From Methylorubrum extorquens (GTDB lineage Bacteria; Pseudomonadota; Alphaproteobacteria; Rhizobiales; Beijerinckiaceae): a stretch of DNA of 15,391 nt. The notes beneath the pieces were generated by a model that saw only the letters and a list, made by a program, of their open reading frames with translations, was not told the DNA's origin and did no database searches. A program made the position numbers and the translations under genes. This document shows positions 1 through 7,715 of the stretch, piece by piece. Position 1 is the first letter of the stretch. Every line of letters begins with the position of its first letter. Where the stretch lies: assembly GCA_019695455.1 (NCBI GenBank), contig JAEUAC010000390.1, forward strand, positions 1-15,391, in the 5' to 3' direction.

Positions 1-399
1 GCCGAGCGCGTAGGCCCGCAGCATCGACGCGCCGGACGCGTCCGCCGCCTCGCCGGCCGCGAGCGCCGCCGGCGCCAGCACGGCCGATCCGTGCGCGATC
101 GATCCCGTATGCGTGTCGTCGTATTCGAGGGAGTGGATCAGGCCGCCGTTGACCAGCGCGGCGTCGGCCGGGCTCGCGGTCGCGGCGGAGCCGAGGATGG
201 TGGCGGGACCGCCCGGCGCGAGACCCGCGGCATAGCGGATGTAGGGCCGGCCCACGGCCGAGCCGCGCGAGGCGAGGCCGACGCCGAGGGCGTCCAGGAG
301 ATGCAGGCGGGCCGCCGCCTCGACGTCCGGCGGGAGAGCCTCCCGGGCGAGGCTGCGGAAGCGGCGCACGAGGCGCCGGGCCACGGGCACCGCGTTCAT
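1..399 (-). CDS. MmgE/PrpD family protein, N-terminal part (cut by window edge)
   Basis: This is the first 133 residues of an MmgE/PrpD-family enzyme; the rest lies beyond the left edge. The family includes 2-methylcitrate dehydratase (PrpD) and cis-aconitate decarboxylase, which act on small polycarboxylates in the cytoplasm. The N-terminal helical domain is typical: LHLLDALGVGLAS near residues 33-44, then NGGLIHSLEYDDTH at 84-97 and His103. The DDTH and following His are conserved active-site-region residues of the family. The start ATG overlaps the stop of the upstream flavoprotein gene as ATGA (positions 399-396), so translation is probably coupled. It is the last visible gene of the operon. 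It is much closer to the family consensus than the other MmgE/PrpD protein at 1763-3163. Family assignment is firm; the substrate is unknown. Confidence 0.88.
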   Translation of the reverse strand, partial: MNAVPVARRLVRRFRSLAREALPPDVEAAARLHLLDALGVGLASRGSAVGRPYIRYAAGLAPGGPATILGSAATASPADAALVNGGLIHSLEYDDTHTGSIAHGSAVLAPAALAAGEAADASGASMLRAYALG

Positions 400-1763
400 G
401 CCGCGTGGCCGAGTTCGCGCGCCGCCGCCAGCGCGGCGAGCCGCCCGAGCGCGATGGCGGACAGGAGGCCGTTGCCGGACGCGTAGCCGAGCGCTCCGCT
501 CCGGCCGCTGATGCCGGCCGCCGCGCCCCCTCCGGCGAAGAGGTTGGGGATCGGAGCGCCGCCCGGCCTGAGCACGCGCCCGTCGCCGTCGACCCGCAGC
601 CCGCCCTGCGTGTGGAAGAGGCCCGGCACGACGCGGCAGGCGTAGAACGGGGCCGCCAGGCGGCCGAGGCCGAAATCGCGGCGCCCGAATCGGTCCGGGC
701 CGCCGCCGGACGCCGCCGCGCCGAAGGCCGCGAACTCGCGGGCGAAGGCCGCCGGGTCGAGCCCGACGGACCGGGCCAGGTCCTCGGGCGTGTCGGCCCG
801 CTTCAGCCCGCCGATCCGCCAGAGTTCGAGGAACTCCTCCTCGCCGGCCGCGACGTCGAAGATCGCCTGGTCGAAGATCGCGAAGGTGTCGCCGCCCCGG
901 CCGAGCACCACCCGGGCGTAGCCGGAATAGCCGAGGCTCTCGTCGCCGAAGCGCAGCCCGTCGTCCCCGACCATGAACCCGCCCTTCTCGATCGTCGTCC
1001 AGGAGAGGAGGCTGCCGTGCGGGTAGGCGACCGCCGCATAGCCCTGGTAGGCGGCCATGTTGGCGAAGTCGGCGCCGATGGTCTCGCCCCAGCGGATCGC
1101 CTCGCCGGTCGAGCCGCGCGCGCCGAAATACTCGGCCCCGCCGATCTCGGGGCAGAAGCGCCGCACGAGGTCGGGATCCCCGGCGAAGCCGTTGACCGAC
1201 AGGATGGTCTTGCCGGCCCGGATCTCGCTCCGGGCGCCGCCCGTCTCGACGACGGCGCCCCGCACCTCGCCGTCCTCCACGATCAGGGCGACCGCGCCGT
1301 TGCCGACCGCGATCGGCACGTCGCGCGCCTCGACGGCCGCGATCAGGTCGTCGACGAGGTCCTGGCCGCGCCGCGACACGGGCGCGTGCAGCCGCGGCAC
1401 CGAATGGCCGATATGCTTGTAGGCCGTGACGAGCGCGATGCGGGCGCCCACCGCGTCGACCAGCCACTCGACCGTCTCGGCCGAGACGCCCGCGAGCCGG
1501 CGCACGAGGTCGAGATCGTCCGTCTCCCTGGCGATGCCCATCAGGTCGCGCACCATGCGGTCGGGGTCGTCGTCGATCCCGGCCTCGCGCTGGAAGCGGC
1601 TGCCGGCCGCCGGCACGGAGCCCGTCGACAGGGAGGAATTGCCGCCCGGCCGGTCCTGCTTCTCGATCACGGCGACGCTGGCGCCGGCATCGTGGCCCGC
1701 GATCGCGGCCGCGAGCCCGCAGCCCCCCGCCCCGACCACCAGGATGTCGACATCGTTGCCCAT
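396..1763 (-). CDS. FAD-dependent oxidoreductase, fumarate reductase/succinate dehydrogenase flavoprotein-like
   Basis: A 455-residue soluble flavoprotein of the FAD_binding_2 type (relatives include fumarate reductase flavoprotein, tricarballylate dehydrogenase and 3-ketosteroid dehydrogenase). It shows the N-terminal dinucleotide-binding fold: GAGGCG at residues 11-16 and the ribose-binding acid Glu35 in VIEK. The C-terminal FAD region has NLFAGGGAAAGISG around 407-420 and SGNGLL at 429-434. FHTQGG at 383-388 matches the conserved His-containing loop of fumarate reductases. There is no signal peptide, heme motif or fused FMN domain. I start it at the ATG whose first base overlaps the last base of the upstream stop (TGATG at 1765-1761); a longer reading frame to 2363 is only read-through in another gene's shadow. 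Its likely role is oxidation or desaturation of a carboxylate substrate. The electron acceptor is unknown. Confidence 0.88.
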   Translation of the reverse strand: MGNDVDILVVGAGGCGLAAAIAGHDAGASVAVIEKQDRPGGNSSLSTGSVPAAGSRFQREAGIDDDPDRMVRDLMGIARETDDLDLVRRLAGVSAETVEWLVDAVGARIALVTAYKHIGHSVPRLHAPVSRRGQDLVDDLIAAVEARDVPIAVGNGAVALIVEDGEVRGAVVETGGARSEIRAGKTILSVNGFAGDPDLVRRFCPEIGGAEYFGARGSTGEAIRWGETIGADFANMAAYQGYAAVAYPHGSLLSWTTIEKGGFMVGDDGLRFGDESLGYSGYARVVLGRGGDTFAIFDQAIFDVAAGEEEFLELWRIGGLKRADTPEDLARSVGLDPAAFAREFAAFGAAASGGGPDRFGRRDFGLGRLAAPFYACRVVPGLFHTQGGLRVDGDGRVLRPGGAPIPNLFAGGGAAAGISGRSGALGYASGNGLLSAIALGRLAALAAARELGHAA

Positions 1764-3163
1764 CAGCGCCCCGCGTCCCGCATCATGTCGTCCATCGTGT
1801 CCCGCCACGTCGCGTCCGGATCGGCCTCGCCGCGCACGATCCCGGCGAGCACGCCGGCCATGGCCGGGAAGGCTCCGGCGGTGTTCTCGGACAGCTTGGC
1901 CAGCAGCGTCGCCTCGTCGAAGGGCTGGTCGGCCCCGCCGCGCGCGCTGGCCCGGCCCTCCGTCCAGGCCTCGCCGTCCCGGAAGCGCCACGTCACGCGC
2001 GAGGGCCGGTCGTTCGGCGGCTCGGGCACCGCGCCGATCGGGGCGAGCCGGACGCGCCGACGGAGGTCCGCGATGCGCGGATCGTGCAGCGCGTCCTCGC
2101 TGAAGGCGGCCTGGCCGCCCGTCCCGACCACCGCCGTCGCGGCCATCGCGTGCGGCATCGAGAACTTGGCGGAGAGGACCGTCGGGGGCTCGACCGCCGT
2201 GAGCGTCAGCCCGCGCGGATGGGTCTCGACCAGGATCTCCTCGAGGTCGTCGAGGGACCTGTCGCTCCCCAGCCGCTCGCGCAGGGCCAGCGTCGCCTCG
2301 ATGGCGCCGTGGGCGTACTGGCAGCAGGCGAAGACCTTGTGGTAGCCGCCGGCGATCGCCCATTCGGCGCCGAGCCCGTCCGTCAGGTCCTCCGGCCGCA
2401 CGGACGTCCCGAGCGCCGTCGCGAAGACGTCGTGGAAGGTCTCGGGAATGCCGGCGATCCCGGCCTCGGCGAAATCCGCCGAGCGGATCCCGATCCAGGC
2501 GCCGGCCGACGTCCAGGCGTTGCGGACGAGCGCGCCGTCGATCGCGTGCTCGTAGGGGCCGGCGAAGGTCATGCTGGCCGCTCCCGACACCGCGTCGAGC
2601 AGGAGCGCCGCGTCGTGCCCGCGGATCAGCGACACGCCGGCCGCGGCCCCGATGGTCGCGAAGGCGGCGTGGGGATGGACGGTCATGGCCGGGAACGGGA
2701 AGGCCCGCGCCATGCGGACCGTGATCTCGTAGGCGACCGCCAGCGCGGTCAGGACCTCAGCGAGGCGCGATCCGCGCGCCTCCGCCTCGGCCAGGAGGGC
2801 CGGCATCACGTAGGCCCCGGCATGGCAGGGCGCGCCGCGATAGCCCTCGTCGAGCTCGCACCAGGCGGCCGCCATGCCGTTGGCGGAGGCCGCCGAGGCG
2901 CGATCGAGCCGGGGCGTGCCCGGGGCGAAGACGCTCGCCTCGGCCGCGTGCGAGGCGCGGGCGAAGAGCGCGCGGCTGCGCGCCACGCCGGGCTCCGTGG
3001 CGGCCGCGACCATGGCGCCGAGATTGTCCGCCAGGACCAGGGCGGCCCGGTCGCGGACGGCCGGCGGGAGCGGGTCCCGGACGGCCCCCGCGGCCCAGCG
3101 CGCGAGGTCGATCGCGGCGGCGGCGCTCGCCGCCCGGACGGCGTCGTCGCGGATCGGCTTCAT
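1763..3163 (-). CDS. Divergent MmgE/PrpD family protein
   Basis: A full-length (466 aa) MmgE/PrpD-family protein of the size usual for the family. Family marks are NGMAAAWCELDEGYRGAPCHAG (split here: NGMAAAW at 95-101, CELDEGYR at 102-109, CHAG at 113-116), HPHAAFATIGAAAG at about 163-176, and a Lys-Cys-Cys-His stretch in YHKVFACCQYAHGAIEA. The usual DDTH is replaced by DEGYR, although the later His is kept, so its chemistry or substrate probably differs from PrpD. It starts one base after the stop of livF's coding frame (TGA, one base, ATG) and its own stop overlaps the flavoprotein start by one base. A hydratase/dehydratase, isomerase or decarboxylase role on an imported carboxylate is inferred from the family and the operon. 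Confidence 0.86.
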   Translation of the reverse strand: MKPIRDDAVRAASAAAAIDLARWAAGAVRDPLPPAVRDRAALVLADNLGAMVAAATEPGVARSRALFARASHAAEASVFAPGTPRLDRASAASANGMAAAWCELDEGYRGAPCHAGAYVMPALLAEAEARGSRLAEVLTALAVAYEITVRMARAFPFPAMTVHPHAAFATIGAAAGVSLIRGHDAALLLDAVSGAASMTFAGPYEHAIDGALVRNAWTSAGAWIGIRSADFAEAGIAGIPETFHDVFATALGTSVRPEDLTDGLGAEWAIAGGYHKVFACCQYAHGAIEATLALRERLGSDRSLDDLEEILVETHPRGLTLTAVEPPTVLSAKFSMPHAMAATAVVGTGGQAAFSEDALHDPRIADLRRRVRLAPIGAVPEPPNDRPSRVTWRFRDGEAWTEGRASARGGADQPFDEATLLAKLSENTAGAFPAMAGVLAGIVRGEADPDATWRDTMDDMMRDAGR

Positions 3164-3164
3164 G

Positions 3165-3848
3165 TCAGAACCACTCCCAGAGGTCGGGCTTGGCGGCGAG
3201 CGTGGCCGCGTCGCCCTGGTAGACGGCCCGTCCCGATTTCAGGATCAGGCAGTGCTCCACGACCTTCAGGGTCGCGGGCACGTTCTGCTCGACGATGACG
3301 AGGCCGGTCCCGAACGTCTTGCTGACGGCCGTGAGCTGACCCATCACGTTGCGGACGATGACGGGCGCGAGGCCCGTCGACGGCTCGTCGAGCAGCAGCC
3401 ATTTCGGCTGGGTCATCATGGCCATGCCGAGCGCCAGCATCTGCTGCTCGCCGCCCGACATCGAACCCGCCCGCTGGCTGCGCCGCTCGTCGAGGACGGG
3501 GAAGATGCGCAGCACCTCCTTCACGAAGGTCGGATCGAACAGGAGGCCCGCGACCGTCAGGTTGCGCTCGACGGAGAGGTTCGGGAAGACGTTGTGCCCC
3601 TGGGGCACGAACGCGATGCCGCGCCGCACGGTGGCCGGCACCTGGCCGGGCACGACCGGCTCGCCGTTGAAGCGGACGCGGCCGGAGGACGGCGCGTGCG
3701 CGCCGATGATGCAGCGGAGCAGCGTCGTCTTCCCGGCCCCGTTATGGCCGAAGATGCCGAGCCGCCCGCCGTCGGCGAGGCTCGCGGAGATGCCCTCCAG
3801 GGCCGTCAGCGAGCCGTAGCCGGCCGAGACGGAATCGATCTCGAGCAT
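3165..3848 (-). CDS. livF: HAAT-family ABC transporter ATPase, LivF-type
   Basis: A 227-residue cytoplasmic ATPase subunit of a branched-chain amino-acid-type (HAAT) importer. It has Walker A GHNGAGKTT at residues 34-42, a Q-loop in FVPQGHNVFPNLSVERNL, the ABC signature MSGGE, Walker B WLLLDEPSTGLAP and the switch-region VIVEQN. The NVFPNLSVERNL stretch is characteristic of LivF rather than LivG. It powers uptake together with LivG, LivM, LivH and the binding protein encoded just upstream. The stop is separated by one base from the next start. The gene symbol is by family; the cargo may well be something other than Leu/Ile/Val, because the operon is full of carboxylate-modifying enzymes. Confidence 0.93.
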   Translation of the reverse strand: MLEIDSVSAGYGSLTALEGISASLADGGRLGIFGHNGAGKTTLLRCIIGAHAPSSGRVRFNGEPVVPGQVPATVRRGIAFVPQGHNVFPNLSVERNLTVAGLLFDPTFVKEVLRIFPVLDERRSQRAGSMSGGEQQMLALGMAMMTQPKWLLLDEPSTGLAPVIVRNVMGQLTAVSKTFGTGLVIVEQNVPATLKVVEHCLILKSGRAVYQGDAATLAAKPDLWEWF

Positions 3849-3854
3849 GGCGCG

Positions 3855-4613
3855 TCAGGTCCCGAAGTAGAGTTCGGTCAGCCGGGGGTCGGCGATGAGA
3901 TCGGCGACGGGCCCGCGCGCCATCACCTTGCCGGCGAACATGAAGACGCCCTCGTCGCAGAGGTCGCGGATGAAGGCGACGTTGTGCTCCACGACGCAGA
4001 CGGCGACCCCGCTCGCCGCGACGTCCCGGACGACCCGCTGCATCGTATCGTAGGCCTGGCCCTCGACGCCCGCCATCGGCTCGTCGAGGAGCAGGCAGCG
4101 GGACTCGTTCATCAGGGCGCGCGCCACCCCGACCAGCTTCTGCTGCCCGAAGGTCAGGTCGGCCGCGCGCGTCCCGGCGACGCCCGCGAGCCCCGTGCGC
4201 TCGAGGACGTCCAGCGCCTTGCGGCGGGTCCTGGCCTCCTCGCGCCGGATGCCGCCCCGATCGACCGCGAGGCGCCAGATCCTCTCGCCCGGATAGCGCC
4301 GCGGTCCGACCATCAGGTTGTCGAGGACGGACAGGGACGAGAACAGGCGCAGGTTCTGCCAGGTGCGCGACAGGCCGCGCGCGGCCCGCCGGTGCGTCTT
4401 AAGCCGGTCGATCCGCTCGCCGTCGAGGGCGATGGTGCCGGAATCGGCCGGGAAGATGCCGCTCACGAGGTTGAACAGCGAGGTCTTGCCGGCACCGTTC
4501 GGCCCGATGAGCCCGATCACCCGCCCGGCCGACAGCGTGAGGTCGATCGCGTCCGCGACGACGATCCCGCCGAAGCGCTTGTTCAGTCCGCGGATCTCAA
4601 GGACGGGCGACAT
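3855..4613 (-). CDS. livG: HAAT-family ABC transporter ATPase, LivG-type
   Basis: A 252-residue ATPase subunit, the LivG partner of the adjacent LivF. It has Walker A GPNGAGKTS at 37-45, the LivG-style region after it (LFNLVSGIFPADSGTIALDGE), a signature LTFGQQKL in place of LSGGQ (a variant usual in LivG proteins), Walker B CLLLDEPMAG and the H-loop VVEHN. The C-terminal GPVADLIADPRLTELYFGT is the usual LivG ending. Its start lies inside the 3' end of livM, a 17-bp overlap that suggests coupled translation. It is six bases from livF. Confidence 0.93.
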   Translation of the reverse strand: MSPVLEIRGLNKRFGGIVVADAIDLTLSAGRVIGLIGPNGAGKTSLFNLVSGIFPADSGTIALDGERIDRLKTHRRAARGLSRTWQNLRLFSSLSVLDNLMVGPRRYPGERIWRLAVDRGGIRREEARTRRKALDVLERTGLAGVAGTRAADLTFGQQKLVGVARALMNESRCLLLDEPMAGVEGQAYDTMQRVVRDVAASGVAVCVVEHNVAFIRDLCDEGVFMFAGKVMARGPVADLIADPRLTELYFGT

Positions 4614-5490
4614 CGGACGCCTCCCTCGACGGGCGCCAGAAGTCGCCGGCCGCGATCAGGCCCTGCGGCCGCCAGAACATGAAGACCAGCACGAGCCCCG
4701 TGAACAGGAGCCCCTGCAGCGGACCCAGCAGGGCCGACGGCAGGTCCACGAACGTGATGGCCTGCGGCAGGACCTGGAGCAGGACCGCGCCGAGCACCGG
4801 GCCCCAGGTGGTGCGGATGCCGCCCACGACGACCATGGTGAGGATGGCGGCGGACTGGAGCAGCTCGAACTGCTCGGGCGTCACGAAGCGGAAGTAATGC
4901 GCGTAGAGCGCGCCCGCGAGGCCGGCGAGGCCGGAGCCGAGCGCGAACACGGCGACCTTCATGGCCACCGCGTTGCGGCCGAGCGCCCCGAAGGCGAGCT
5001 CGTCGTCCCGCATGGCGCTCAGCGCGCGGCCGTAGGGGCCGTGCGCGATCGAGCGCACGAGGAGCACCGTCGCCACGGCGACCGCGATCACGAGCGCCAC
5101 GTAGGCCTCGCGCCCGACCGTCTGGACGAGGAAGCCCGGGATGTTCGTGAGGCCGCCGGCGCCGCCCGTGAAGGAGACGTTCTTGATCGCCTCGAGCAGG
5201 CCGAGCTGGAAGCCGATGCTGGCGATCAGGAGGTAGTCCCCCGAGACGCGCAGCGACGGCAGCGCGACCGCGACGGAGGCGACCGTGGCGGCGAGCGCCC
5301 CCAGGATCATGGCGACCGGAACCGGCACGCCGTAGTCCCGCGCAAGGATCGCCGAGACGTAGGCGCCGATCGCGTAGAAGACCGGGTGGGCGATGGAGAC
5401 GAGGCCCGCATAGCCGATGATGAGGTTGAAGCTCGACGCCAGGATGATGCCGAGCGCGATCAGGATGAGGAGCGTGTAGACGTAATCCAT
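4597..5490 (-). CDS. livM: HAAT-family ABC transporter permease, LivM-type
   Basis: A 297-residue inner-membrane permease. Hydrophobic segments run through the whole protein, beginning with YTLLILIALGIILASSFNLI at residues 4-23. LivM hallmarks are GYAGLVSIAHPVFYAIGAY, then LRVSGDYLLIASIGFQ, the cytoplasmic loop GRALSAMRDDELAFGALG that contacts the ATPases, and MVVVGGIRTTWGPVLGA. The C-terminal FMFWRPQGLIA is typical. It pairs with LivH to form the channel. It starts three bases after the livH stop and overlaps the livG start. Compared with the E. coli protein it lacks the long N-terminal extension, which is common in other bacteria. Confidence 0.93.
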   Translation of the reverse strand: MDYVYTLLILIALGIILASSFNLIIGYAGLVSIAHPVFYAIGAYVSAILARDYGVPVPVAMILGALAATVASVAVALPSLRVSGDYLLIASIGFQLGLLEAIKNVSFTGGAGGLTNIPGFLVQTVGREAYVALVIAVAVATVLLVRSIAHGPYGRALSAMRDDELAFGALGRNAVAMKVAVFALGSGLAGLAGALYAHYFRFVTPEQFELLQSAAILTMVVVGGIRTTWGPVLGAVLLQVLPQAITFVDLPSALLGPLQGLLFTGLVLVFMFWRPQGLIAAGDFWRPSREASDVARP

Positions 5491-5493
5491 GGC

Positions 5494-6462
5494 TCAGCCC
5501 TCCCCGGCCGCGGCGGCCTTGCCGCCCGCGCCGGGCACGGTCGGATCGAGATCGACGCTCGCGACCTTCCGGGCGAGGCCGCGCCGGCGTTCCGGCAGCT
5601 TCACGCCCTTCGGGAAGAAGACGATGGCGAGGAACAGGAAGACGTAGAGCAGGAAGCCCTGCCACTCGGACGGGATGAACAGCACGCTGCCGTTCTGGAC
5701 GACGCCGAGGACGACGGCCGTGATCGCCGCGCCCCAGACGTTGCCGATCCCGCCGATGATCGTGGCCGCGATCGCGAACAGCATGAGCTCGATGGAGGTC
5801 GTGGCCTGCACCTGCGCCCGCGAGCCGTAGAGGAACATGCCCACCCCGATCAGCAGCCCGGCGATGACCATGGCGATGAGGTAGATGCGGTTCTTCTCGA
5901 TGCCGTAGAGCTCCGCGAGGTCCGGGTTGTCGGCGACCGCGACCATGAACCGGCCCGATTGCGAGTAGCGCAGGAACAGGAAGAGCAGCGCGAGCGAGCC
6001 CGCCATGCCGCCGATCGCCGGCAGGTCCCAGGCGCTGACCGCGATGGTGCCGACGAGGGAGACGGGCCAGAAGAGCGAGGGGAAGATCGTGGTCGGCCAC
6101 GTGCCGAAGATCAGCATCGCCATGTAGGCGACGAGTTCGGACACGATCAGCGTGAAGATGAAGACGAACATCTGCGAGGCGCGGCGCCGGCGCAGCGACC
6201 GGAAGCCGAAGATCTCGAGGCAGGCGGCGGCGAGCGCCGCGGAGCCGAGCGCCGCGACGAAGCCCGCGATCCCCGGCAGCTTCGCCATCGAGACCACCGC
6301 GTGGGCCGCGTAGAACGCGACCGTCATGACGGCGGCCTGGGCGAAGTTGAAGATCTGGTTGACCTTCAGGACCAGCGCGAAGGCGACGGCGAAGAGCACG
6401 AGGTAGCTGGACGTCGCGAACGACGTCCAGAGCACCTGCGCGATGGTGTCGAAGGTCAGCAT
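5494..6462 (-). CDS. livH: HAAT-family ABC transporter permease, LivH-type
   Basis: A 322-residue inner-membrane permease. Family marks are the N-terminal membrane segment YLVLFAVAFALVLKVNQIFNF with the NFAQAAVMTVAFYAA motif, the loop around VADNPDLAELYGIEKNRIY that corresponds to the EAA-like ATPase-contacting region, and the C-terminal IAATIIGGIGNVWGAAI. After the last membrane segment (FFPKGVKL) there is a cytoplasmic tail of roughly 40 residues rich in Arg, Ala and Gly, longer than usual for LivH. It follows the binding-protein gene after a 58-bp gap that contains a hairpin. Confidence 0.92.
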   Translation of the reverse strand: MLTFDTIAQVLWTSFATSSYLVLFAVAFALVLKVNQIFNFAQAAVMTVAFYAAHAVVSMAKLPGIAGFVAALGSAALAAACLEIFGFRSLRRRRASQMFVFIFTLIVSELVAYMAMLIFGTWPTTIFPSLFWPVSLVGTIAVSAWDLPAIGGMAGSLALLFLFLRYSQSGRFMVAVADNPDLAELYGIEKNRIYLIAMVIAGLLIGVGMFLYGSRAQVQATTSIELMLFAIAATIIGGIGNVWGAAITAVVLGVVQNGSVLFIPSEWQGFLLYVFLFLAIVFFPKGVKLPERRRGLARKVASVDLDPTVPGAGGKAAAAGEG

Positions 6463-6480
6463 AGCTCGCCTTGACGTGGG

Positions 6481-6501
6481 GGCGGCGCCGGGCGCGCCGC
6501 C
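6481..6501 (-). promoter_or_regulatory. Intra-operon hairpin between binding-protein and livH genes
   Basis: A perfect 7-bp GC-only inverted repeat (GGCGGCG at 6481-6487, CGCCGCC at 6495-6501) with a 7-base loop lies in the 58-bp gap. There is no T-run after it. Such structures between the binding-protein gene and the permease gene are known in ABC operons to protect the upstream mRNA or partly attenuate transcription, giving more binding protein than membrane subunit. That role is inferred here. In DNA this GC-rich a 7-bp repeat could also be chance. Confidence 0.4.
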
Positions 6502-6520
6502 GCGGAACGGGCGCGACGGA

Positions 6521-7681
6521 TCAGTTGACGACCGCCTTCTGGACCCACTTGCCGTCCTTCACCTCCATGAGGAAGACGGGCTTGTTGACCGTGTGGTCGT
6601 CGTTGATGGTCAGCTTGCCCGTGAGCGGGAGGTCGAAGCTCTTGATCGCGAGCATCTCCTTGCGGAAGTTCTCGCCCGTCGGCGCGATCTTCTTGTCGTC
6701 CAGGGACTTGTAGACGGCCGCCACGATGTAGGGCGCGTCGTACAGGTACTGCGTGTAGGGCAGGCCGTTCGGCTCGCGGCCGGCCTCCTTCTTCCAGCGC
6801 TCGACATAGGCCGCGACGGCGGGGCTGTCCGTGACGCCGGGCGCGAGCGAGGTCGCGATCACGCCCTCGGCCGCCTTGCCGAGCTGCTCGATCAGCTTCG
6901 GGTTGTAGACGGCCGAATAGGACGAGACGGGCTGGTTCAGCCCGAGCTGGCGCATCTGGGCGATCACCTGGGGCGTGTCGGCGACGAGGCCCTGGATGTG
7001 GATCACGTCGGGCTGCGACGCCCGGATCTTGAGGAGCGGACCGGTCCAGTCGGACGCCTTCGGATCGTAGGCCTCGTAGGCCACGACCTGGCCGCCGGCC
7101 TTGCCGAAGACGTCGCGGTAGATCTGCGCCGCGACCGTGCCCGTCTCGTTGTTGATGTAGATGATGGCGGCCTTCTTCTTGCCCATCTGGGTCGCCGCGT
7201 ATTTGGCGACGGCCGTGATGTCGATGTCGGCCAGGGGGAAGGTCGTGTAGGTGTAGTCGCCGAGCTTGGCGATGTCGGCCGAGTTCGCGCCGACGGAGAG
7301 CTGCACGACCTTGCTGTCGTTCGTGACCGGCGCGATCGCCTTCACGACCGCCGACCAGGCGCTCACGAAGGCCGGCACCTTCTCGACCGAGACGAGCCGG
7401 TTCGCGGCCTGGATGCCGGCCTGCGGGTCGGCCCGGGTGTCGAGCACGATCATCTCGAGCTTCTTGCCGTTGACGCCGCCGGCCTTGTTGATCTCGGCCA
7501 CGGCCCATTCGGCCGCCTTGACCTGATCCTGCCCGTAGGTGGCCTGGCCGCCGGAGAGCGGCATGGCCATGCCGAAGCGGAGCGTCTCCTGCGCCGTCGC
7601 GGCGGCCGTGCCGGCCAGCGTGACGGCGGCCGTGCCGGCCAGAAGCGCCATCCTGCGCGTGAACGAGCTCGCTTGCGTCAT
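6521..7681 (-). CDS. Periplasmic substrate-binding protein of HAAT ABC transporter (Peripla_BP_6)
   Basis: A 386-residue periplasmic binding protein that would deliver substrate to LivHM. The N-terminus is a signal peptide with a twin Arg (FTRRMALLAG, residues 7-16), a hydrophobic core and a likely cleavage after ATA at residue 30; the paired Arg leaves Tat export possible. The mature protein begins QETLRFGMAMPLSGGQATYGQD, shown here in two parts: the FGMAMPLSG stretch and the following AEWAVAEINKAGGVNGKKLE, both typical of LivJ-like proteins. I chose the ATG at 7681 rather than the in-frame GTG at 7687 because GGAGA is spaced six bases from the ATG but abuts the GTG. Ligand specificity cannot be read from sequence. 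The surrounding enzymes point to an organic acid or amide rather than a normal amino acid. Confidence 0.92.
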   Translation of the reverse strand: MTQASSFTRRMALLAGTAAVTLAGTAAATAQETLRFGMAMPLSGGQATYGQDQVKAAEWAVAEINKAGGVNGKKLEMIVLDTRADPQAGIQAANRLVSVEKVPAFVSAWSAVVKAIAPVTNDSKVVQLSVGANSADIAKLGDYTYTTFPLADIDITAVAKYAATQMGKKKAAIIYINNETGTVAAQIYRDVFGKAGGQVVAYEAYDPKASDWTGPLLKIRASQPDVIHIQGLVADTPQVIAQMRQLGLNQPVSSYSAVYNPKLIEQLGKAAEGVIATSLAPGVTDSPAVAAYVERWKKEAGREPNGLPYTQYLYDAPYIVAAVYKSLDDKKIAPTGENFRKEMLAIKSFDLPLTGKLTINDDHTVNKPVFLMEVKDGKWVQKAVVN

Positions 7682-7715
7682 TGTCACTCTCCGGTTGCGG
7701 CGGGTCGGTCGTCGG

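Noticed and set aside
405..2345. Very long plus-strand open frame (646 codons) opposite the flavoprotein and MmgE/PrpD genes
   Set aside because: Arg/Ala/Gly/Asp-rich translation with no family motifs. It mirrors real minus-strand genes in high-GC DNA, where stop codons are rare in antisense frames.
3855..4613. LTFGQQ in place of the LSGGQ signature as a possible defect
   Set aside because: LivG proteins normally have a (Y/F)GQQ variant here; Walker A, Walker B and the H-loop are intact.
2874..6474. Overlapping plus-strand open frames of 602 and 718 codons across the transporter genes
   Set aside because: Strongly biased, low-complexity composition and no start signals; the minus strand here encodes clear LivF, LivG, LivM and LivH.
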